Shown: positions 6,736 to 10,838 of the stretch, one piece after another
Position numbering within the stretch: position 1 is the first letter of the stretch
Layout: each line of letters opens with the position of its first letter
Assembly (NCBI GenBank): GCA_019237355.1
Contig: JAFAHH010000685.1
Location: forward strand, 1-10,838
Length of the DNA stretch: 10,838 nucleotides
Source of the DNA: Acetobacteraceae bacterium
GTDB taxonomy: Bacteria > Pseudomonadota > Alphaproteobacteria > Acetobacterales > Acetobacteraceae
Direction: 5' to 3'
The notes under the pieces: model-generated
Told to the model about the DNA's origin: nothing
Seen by the model: only the letters and a program-made list of their open reading frames with translations
The model's database searches: none
Position numbers and translations under genes: made by a program

Positions 6736-7545
6736 TTAAGCTCGCTCGGGCAGGTGCATCCAATCCGGCATACGGGGCTCGACGCGGGCATCGCCGCAGG
6801 TCAAAGCCCGGCTGACCGCTTCGATCCGGAGCAAAGCCAGCCCCAGCGAGTCCCGGCCCGAGCGCATGACACCCACTTCGGCCCCATCCCGCAATACCGG
6901 CGCGCCCGGCGCCGGCACGGCCCCGCTAATCCTGACCGGCACGAGGCGCCGCTTTACCAGGCCCCGGTATTTGGTGCGGGCCGTAAGCTCTTGGCCCATG
7001 TAGCATCCCTTGGTCCAGGAAATGCCGCCCAGCTCGTCGAAACCCGCCTCGAGAAGCACCGTCTTTTCGGATTCCATATCGCGGGACCCGTCCGGTAGCC
7101 CGAGCGCCAGCCGGTGCAGGTCCCAATCGGCTTCCGGCGCATTCGTCGGCAGGGGCCTATCGGAGACGATCCGATAGCCGGCCTCAGGCAGGCGGGGATC
7201 AGGCTCAGCCCCCGCGAGGGCCACCGTGCCATTCCAGGCGGCGTACACCGAAAGATTCTCGCGCGGCTCGATGCGCACCTTGGACCGCAATCGGAACCGG
7301 CCCAGCCTTTGCACGAGCATCGGGATTTGGCCCCGCTCGCACTCCAGGAGCAATCGATCCGGCTGGGCGCGAATAAAAAAGTCAGCCAACCATTTTCCCT
7401 GCGGCGTCAGGAACGCAGCCCAGACCGGCTGGCCGGGCCTTGCTTGCGTCACATCATTGGAGACAAGCCCCTGAAGGAACTCGATCCGGTCATCGCCCGC
7501 GATCTCCAGCACGGAGCGGCCCGGCAACAGCGCGATCTTAGTCAT
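6736..7545 (-). CDS. ygfZ: YgfZ/GcvT-like folate-binding protein
   Basis: YgfZ (IbaG/IBA57-related) is a tetrahydrofolate-binding relative of the glycine-cleavage T-protein that supports repair or synthesis of certain Fe-S enzymes. The 269 residues include the diagnostic motif K-G-C-Y-M-G-Q-E at 179-186 with the reactive Cys181. The N-terminal block D-D-R-I-E-F-L-Q-G-L-V-S-N-D-V (18-32), the T-P-Q-G-K-W-L-A-D-F segment (47-56) and R-T-K-Y-R-G-L-V-K-R-R after the motif are also present. The T-protein's extra catalytic domains are missing, so this is YgfZ rather than GcvT. No good Shine-Dalgarno precedes ATG 7545. It is the first gene of a tight minus-strand cluster with tsaB and rimI, whose promoter may lie near 7616. 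Confidence 0.93.
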   Translation of the reverse strand: MTKIALLPGRSVLEIAGDDRIEFLQGLVSNDVTQARPGQPVWAAFLTPQGKWLADFFIRAQPDRLLLECERGQIPMLVQRLGRFRLRSKVRIEPRENLSVYAAWNGTVALAGAEPDPRLPEAGYRIVSDRPLPTNAPEADWDLHRLALGLPDGSRDMESEKTVLLEAGFDELGGISWTKGCYMGQELTARTKYRGLVKRRLVPVRISGAVPAPGAPVLRDGAEVGVMRSGRDSLGLALLRIEAVSRALTCGDARVEPRMPDWMHLPERA

Positions 7546-7587
7546 GCCGGAGAAATTGGGCGGTGATCTTCGTTAGAGCAAGACGCG

Positions 7588-7621
7588 CGCCGGTCGGCGA
7601 ATGTAGACCGGCGTAATTATA
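7588..7621 (-). promoter_or_regulatory. TATAAT box and leader/operator hairpin upstream of ygfZ
   Basis: The minus strand has a perfect TATAAT at 7621-7616, but no recognisable -35 at 16-18 bases spacing. Immediately downstream is an 8-bp perfect inverted repeat (CGCCGGTC, with arms at 7588-7595 and 7606-7613, ten-base loop). With that -10, transcription would begin inside the repeat. The repeat could then be an operator or a hairpin at the 5' end of the ygfZ-tsaB-rimI message. No T-run follows it, so it is not a typical terminator. Confidence 0.35.
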
Positions 7622-7967
7622 AGGGACGCCCTTGAACTATATCGTAGATGATATCGGCTTCTGCCCGATGCGCTGCGTGCGTCCAGAAAGCTGAATCGCG
7701 CTCTATAGACCAAGACCAGCGACATGGTGGCTTGATCCAAACCATCACGGCTCTATGGTTCATTGCCAATGACATAGTTCCTGATCCGATGTTTCATTGT
7801 GCTTGCGTCCGTGCCAGGCCCCAATCGGCACGGTGAGCTGGGCTGGCGGGAGATGCTTCTCAAGCCATCTCCGGAGCAGCCACTTGCCCCGCCCCTGCTG
7901 CACCTTATTAGCTAAATGGGCGATGCCGCTGTGGCCTGGACCTCATGCCAAGGCATCCGTTCAAGGA
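7622..7967. other. Region without a recognisable gene, possibly decayed coding DNA
   Basis: No intact gene is supported in these 346 bases. On the minus strand, a frame just past the end of the lipase-tail remnant reads about 40 residues (from near 7886 to a stop near 7761) including K-W-L-L-R-R-W-L-E-K-H-L-P-P-A-Q-L. This looks more protein-like than random but matches nothing I know. Another minus frame nearer ygfZ contains A-E-A-D-I-I-Y-D-I-V-Q-G-R-P-L before a stop. Two small perfect inverted repeats are present: AACCAT/ATGGTT at 7740-7760 and CCGTGCC/GGCACGG at 7809-7833. Confidence 0.4.
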
Positions 7968-8236
7968 TCATCTCAACACCAGGACATAGTCAGCGCTGGC
8001 GCTGCCGTCGTGCTGGGCCCCTGTCGGGCAGACCGAGGTAGGAGAGCCGCCGAAGAACAGGCTCTGGCACTTGCTGCACCAGCGCCAGTTGGCCTGGCCA
8101 GGAACTCCGGTGAGTTCTGCACCAGAACGTAGTCAGCGCTGGCGCTGCCGGCATGCTGGCCCCCCTTCGGGCAGACCGAGGTAGGCGAGCCGCAGAAGAA
8201 CAGACTCTGGCACTTGTTGCACCAGCGCCAGTTCGC
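7968..8236 (-). pseudogene. Detached C-terminal repeat tail of the lipase (two W-R-W-C-x-K-C modules)
   Basis: Directly after the lipase stop codon, in the same frame, the minus strand encodes A-N-W-R-W-C-N-K-C-Q-S-L-F-F, then S-P-T-S-V-C-P-K-G-G-Q-H and S-A-S-A-D-Y-V-L-V-Q-N-S-P-E. A second near-identical module (A-N-W-R-W-C-S-K-C-Q to D-Y-V-L-V-L-R, stop at 7968-7970) follows one frame away, because one base is missing near 8103-8104. Restoring it gives N-S-P-E-F-P-G-Q-A-N-W-R-W-C. The amber codon at 8237-8239 sits where module 2 has CAG (Gln). Each module has three cysteines (C-x2-C plus one in V-C-P) and paired tryptophans, suggesting a small disulfide- or metal-stabilised domain, perhaps for binding. 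I cannot assign a named family. As written, the tail is not translated. Confidence 0.72.
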
Positions 8237-8242
8237 CTAGCC
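7977..8242. repeat. Tandem direct repeat, period 143 bp, two copies
   Basis: Copy 1 spans about 7977-8099 and copy 2 about 8120-8242, offset by exactly 143 bases. The shared blocks include AGTCAGCGCTGGCGCTGCC, GGGCAGACCGAGGTAGG and GCACCAGCGCCAGTT. Within each copy, CTGGCGCT near one end is the reverse complement of AGCGCCAG near the other, so long-range pairing is possible. That follows from the coding repeat and need not be functional. 143 is not a multiple of 3, which shows the single-base loss between the two protein modules. Confidence 0.9.
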
Positions 8243-9094
8243 ACCAGCACCCGAAACGTCCTCCGCCAGGGCAGTGCCGCTACCCCAGACCGCCGATGCG
8301 TAGTTGCCGACGATATGATCAGCGAGCTCGCGAACCGGGGCGGTTCCCCGCCGCCATGCTTGCTGCAAGATATAGTCCCCGGACGCCCTCTGTTGGTCGG
8401 CTGTAATGGTTCCCTCGTTGGCGTCTAGCCGAAGGTTGCCGTCGCGATCCAAGTACATTTGCCGGCCCGTGTGCTTGCAGAGGGGCGGGAGGCGAGGCAC
8501 GAGATCGCAGCAGAGGACGAAGCGGACGTGGTCCACGCCGGACTGTCCACCGGCGAACTCGGCATCCCCCACCCGAGGGGCGCCGAAAGTGTAGGCCCGG
8601 GTCGGCTTCCGGCGACTGCAGGCGAGCACCGTCAAGGCCCCACCGAGGCTATGGCCGGTATAGATGATGCGGCCTTCTGGCACCTTATCGAGCGCGAGGC
8701 TGACGCGTGCCCATACCTGCTCAAGTGCCGCGGCGAAGCCGCCATCCACGCGCCCACCGGCGCCCCATGTCGCAGGAAGGAAGGCGAGGTTGGTTCCTAT
8801 GTCGGTCGGGTCATCGGCCTCCGTCCCGCGGAAGGCCAGGAAAGCTCTCCTCCCCGGCTCGCGGACGAGGAGCCACTGGGTGCCGGTGCCCTCAAGCTGA
8901 CAGTCCACCAGCGTGATGCCGGCTTTCGCAAGCGTCTGGTTCACCACGGTGCTGTCGCGGCAGTAGACCAGACGGACAAGCTCCGCGGCCAATGCGGGCT
9001 CGGAAGGCGGCGTGCCGCGGGCGAAGAAGTCTCGGGCATCGCCGGGATGAAGGAGCGATGCACGCCTGCAATCGTAAGGCCAAGCGAAGGGCAT
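8237..9094 (-). CDS. Class 3 lipase/esterase (alpha/beta hydrolase), tail lost
   Basis: The 285-residue product is a Lipase_3-family serine hydrolase, expected to cleave acylglycerol or other carboxylic esters. Seen in order: A-F-L-A-F-R-G-T-E (84-92, oxyanion-side motif followed by D-D-P-T-D-I-G), nucleophile elbow G-H-S-L-G-G (147-152, Ser149), G-A-P-R-V-G-D (171-177), probable catalytic Asp197 in C-C-D-L-V-P-R, and His260 in L-A-D-H-I-V-G-N-Y. The catalytic domain is therefore complete. AAAGGAG lies 8 bases before the ATG at 9094, a strong ribosome site. No signal peptide or membrane helix is visible, so export is uncertain. Its stop (TAG 8237-8239) interrupts a frame that continues into two cysteine/tryptophan repeat modules, so the ancestral protein was longer by about 90 residues. 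The true substrate is unknown. Confidence 0.87.
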   Translation of the reverse strand: MPFAWPYDCRRASLLHPGDARDFFARGTPPSEPALAAELVRLVYCRDSTVVNQTLAKAGITLVDCQLEGTGTQWLLVREPGRRAFLAFRGTEADDPTDIGTNLAFLPATWGAGGRVDGGFAAALEQVWARVSLALDKVPEGRIIYTGHSLGGALTVLACSRRKPTRAYTFGAPRVGDAEFAGGQSGVDHVRFVLCCDLVPRLPPLCKHTGRQMYLDRDGNLRLDANEGTITADQQRASGDYILQQAWRRGTAPVRELADHIVGNYASAVWGSGTALAEDVSGAGG

Positions 9095-9305
9095 AATCGC
9101 AGCTCCTTTAGGTTCGAGTTCGAAACGGGCGGGCCATACGTTTCATGACGCAGCGTGAACTGACCGGGTCCCGACTCTTTGCCTGATTTACGTCAGTCCA
9201 AGACCTCACGACCCTGGCCCTAACGGGAAAGTTCGCCTTCGTTCCACCCACGTCCGAATTTTCCACTGTATCGGGCGGCAGCCTCCGGACAGGCCAGATC
9301 AGGAA
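9095..9305. other. Gap between the substrate-binding-protein pseudogene and the lipase gene
   Basis: These 211 bases lie upstream of the lipase on the minus strand. Apart from the lipase ribosome site, no convincing -35/-10 pair or terminator was seen. The unrestored frame of the neighbouring pseudogene runs on to 9220, but its last 30 or so residues look random. The authentic end is judged to be at 9306. Confidence 0.45.
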
Positions 9306-10666
9306 TCACTCCTTGTTGGCGCCGGTGTTTAACCCGAGTTCCTGTTCCTTTTCGCGAATTTGAGCGAGCGGCAATCTCGAAGCAGGGCTGCACCTGCACG
9401 AACGTGCCATTGTACGGCGCCACGGTCCTGCCGGTATTGTTTGATACATTCGCCCCGACGGTGCTGCTGTAATACCATGGCTTGCATAACATGTCGCTCG
9501 CGAAGTTCGTCACCGACCTGAACGCCTTATTGACGCTCTTGGTAGTGATCTGGCCGTTGATTGAGAGCAAGGCGTCCGTCGCGATTCGGCCTGCGAGATA
9601 GCCCATTTGAGCGAAACTCGAGCTTGGAACGTCGGGTGCGTACTTTTGCCGCACCTGCTCCATGTGGTTTTGGTCGGGAAGACCCGAGTTGAGCACATTG
9701 AACTCCGAATTCACGAGGAATTTGCCGTTCCAGTCCGGGCTCAGTGGCGGCGCGACCGACGGGTCATAAGCGGCTGTTGAGCTCGCCCAGTGAACGGCGT
9801 CGATGAGATGCTTCTTCTGAATTGCCTGGAGCAATGGCAGGACCGTCGAGCCTGTAAAATCGAGCACCACGCCGCCGCCCGGGGCGGGCCGTCTGCACGA
9901 GCTTCTCCGCGAGTTCTTCAGGCTCGGCGAGTGGCACGTCCTCGAGCAGGCTCACGGTCTTCAGGCCCATCGACTGGGCGAACTCCACGGTGCCGCTGTT
10001 GCTATCGCCAAGTTGCTCCGGCGAGACGACGACGAGCATGCCCTTGGCTCCGGCGCTGACGGCGCCCTGTGCATCGCCGAGGTTCGAGTAGTACGGACCC
10101 ATATTGATCGACGAGAATTGCGGGCTCTGAAAGCATTTTAGATCGACGCCGGCAATGATCGGGAACAAGCCCTCGTTTTCATAGAACTCTTCATTGACGT
10201 TGCAGTCGTTGATCGCCGTGCTGCCGACGATCCCAAGCACGCCATCCTCCTCGACCAGCTTGTTCGCGAGTGCTGCGATCTGCTGTGGGTCGACCTGCGT
10301 TTCCTCTTCCATGATGAACTGGACGGGCCGGCCGTTGATGCCGCCGTTGTCATTCACGCACTGGAAGCAGGCGCCAGCCATCCTGCCGATCGAGGTGTAA
10401 TCGATCCCGGGAACCTTAGTATTGATCGACCCTATTTTTATTGGCTCGCCTGTCGCCGGCCGGCCTGTACCCAGACCGCATACGCCGTGAGCCTGGATGT
10501 TCCCGCCGCCTCCGTCGTCCGCCTTCGCGGTCTTTGCCAATGGATACGTTACCAAAGCACAGACCAGGCATGCTGGAACGATGACATCACGCCATTGCAC
10601 ACGATCCCTCCTCCTGTGCCGCGCGTCCGATAGCGTGGCAACAATTTTTGGCAGTGACGTCTTCAT
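9306..10666 (-). pseudogene. ABC transporter substrate-binding protein (branched-chain amino acid/LivK-like), two frameshifts
   Basis: This is a periplasmic type 1 binding protein that would capture a small solute, in this family often branched-chain amino acids, amides or urea, for an ABC importer. The N-terminal frame shows an export signal ending near A-K-T-A-K-A|D-D. It then reads P-I-K-I-G-S-I, N-D-N-G-G-I-N-G-R-P-V-Q, I-A-A-L-A-N-K-L-V and V-L-G-I-V-G-S-T. It breaks after E-K-L-V-Q-T-A at a GGGG run (9881-9884, one G extra), where the next frame continues G-G-G-V-V-L-D-F-T-G-S-T. A second shift near 9363-9370 restores A-Q-I-R-E-K-E-Q-E-L-G-L-N and the stop at 9306-9308. The start is either ATG 10666 (GGGGGA 7 bases upstream) or, more likely by ribosome site, GTG 10600 with AGGAGG 6 bases upstream. 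No permease or ATPase gene of a transporter is in the window. Confidence 0.85.
10598..10614 (-). promoter_or_regulatory. Strong ribosome binding site favouring GTG 10600
   Basis: On the minus strand, an AGGAGGAGG stretch lies 6 bases before GTG at 10600-10598. It would start the binding protein at V-Q-W-R-D-V-I-V-P-A, giving a compact signal peptide. Using ATG 10666 instead puts 22 extra, arginine-rich residues ahead of the hydrophobic core. Confidence 0.55.
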
Positions 10667-10838
10667 TAACGTGTCCCCCGCGGTCGGTATCTGAGGTCAA
10701 ATTACAGTAGCACGTGCAATTGGAGTCAGGTATTACACGCCCGAGCAACGAAATATTCGCGTGTCTCGGCATCTCGCGTATCCCGGCGATTGAAGACGCT
10801 ACGGCGTCGGCGGGTTTACCGTGAGGGGGAAAGTTTGG
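10667..10838. other. Region upstream of the substrate-binding-protein pseudogene
   Basis: No gene is supported in these 172 bases. The perfect 8-bp palindrome GCACGTGC at 10710-10717 could be a regulator site for the minus-strand gene that follows, but a single short palindrome is weak evidence. No clear -35/-10 pair was found, and the sequence continues past the window edge. Confidence 0.35.

Noticed and set aside
8065..8080. TGGCAC followed by TTGC, suggestive of a sigma-54 -24/-12 promoter (also in the second repeat copy near 8208)
   Set aside because: The spacing between the two elements is wrong, and both copies are the complement of conserved protein-module codons.
7977..8242. Two-copy repeat considered as a CRISPR array or attachment-site duplication
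   Set aside because: The units are contiguous 143-bp coding repeats with no short repeat/spacer pattern; they encode the same protein module twice.
9395..9415. Minus-strand TGGCACG followed by TGCA, another sigma-54-like match
   Set aside because: It is inside the coding sequence of the binding protein, the -12 element is poor, and no gene starts downstream of it.

Overview
The window looks like chromosomal DNA of an alphaproteobacterium. The strongest evidence is the order lptB-rpoN-hpf at the left end, the short Rnd-type ribonuclease D, the GC-rich coding and the tRNA without an encoded CCA. I cannot place it more narrowly. A PEP-CTERM protein implies a Gram-negative cell envelope and an exosortase gene elsewhere in the genome.

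Layout. Positions 2-2422 (+) carry the 3' end of lptB (LPS export ATPase), rpoN (sigma-54) and a long-form hpf (ribosome hibernation factor). The ptsN gene that often follows hpf in this group is absent; a convergent rnd (-) sits there instead. Upstream of rnd on the same strand is tRNA-Leu(CAG) with a recognisable promoter. Positions 3541-4181 (+) hold a P-loop nucleoside/sugar kinase gene split by a one-base frameshift. Positions 4515-5492 (+) encode a secreted protein made of about six HAF repeats with a C-terminal PEP-CTERM anchor. Positions 5593-7545 (-) are a compact cluster read ygfZ, tsaB, rimI (Fe-S/one-carbon maintenance, tRNA t6A synthesis, ribosomal protein acetylation). Positions 7546-7967 contain no recognisable gene, only a hairpin and a TATAAT box upstream of ygfZ. 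Positions 8237-9094 (-) encode a class 3 lipase/esterase. Its former C-terminal tail of two W-R-W-C-x-K-C modules (7968-8236) is cut off by an in-frame amber codon and then a frameshift. Positions 9306-10666 (-) are a branched-chain-amino-acid-type ABC transporter substrate-binding protein gene with two frameshifts.

Overall. The six housekeeping proteins whose start and stop both lie in the window (RpoN, HPF, Rnd, RimI, TsaB, YgfZ) read without interruption. Every clear lesion falls in an accessory gene: kinase, lipase tail, substrate-binding protein. That contrast favours real gene decay over random sequencing error, though one lesion lies in a G4 run where a sequencing error is possible. 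I did not find a convincing new multi-gene system. The most unusual items are the disabled lipase repeat tail and the HAF/PEP-CTERM protein.
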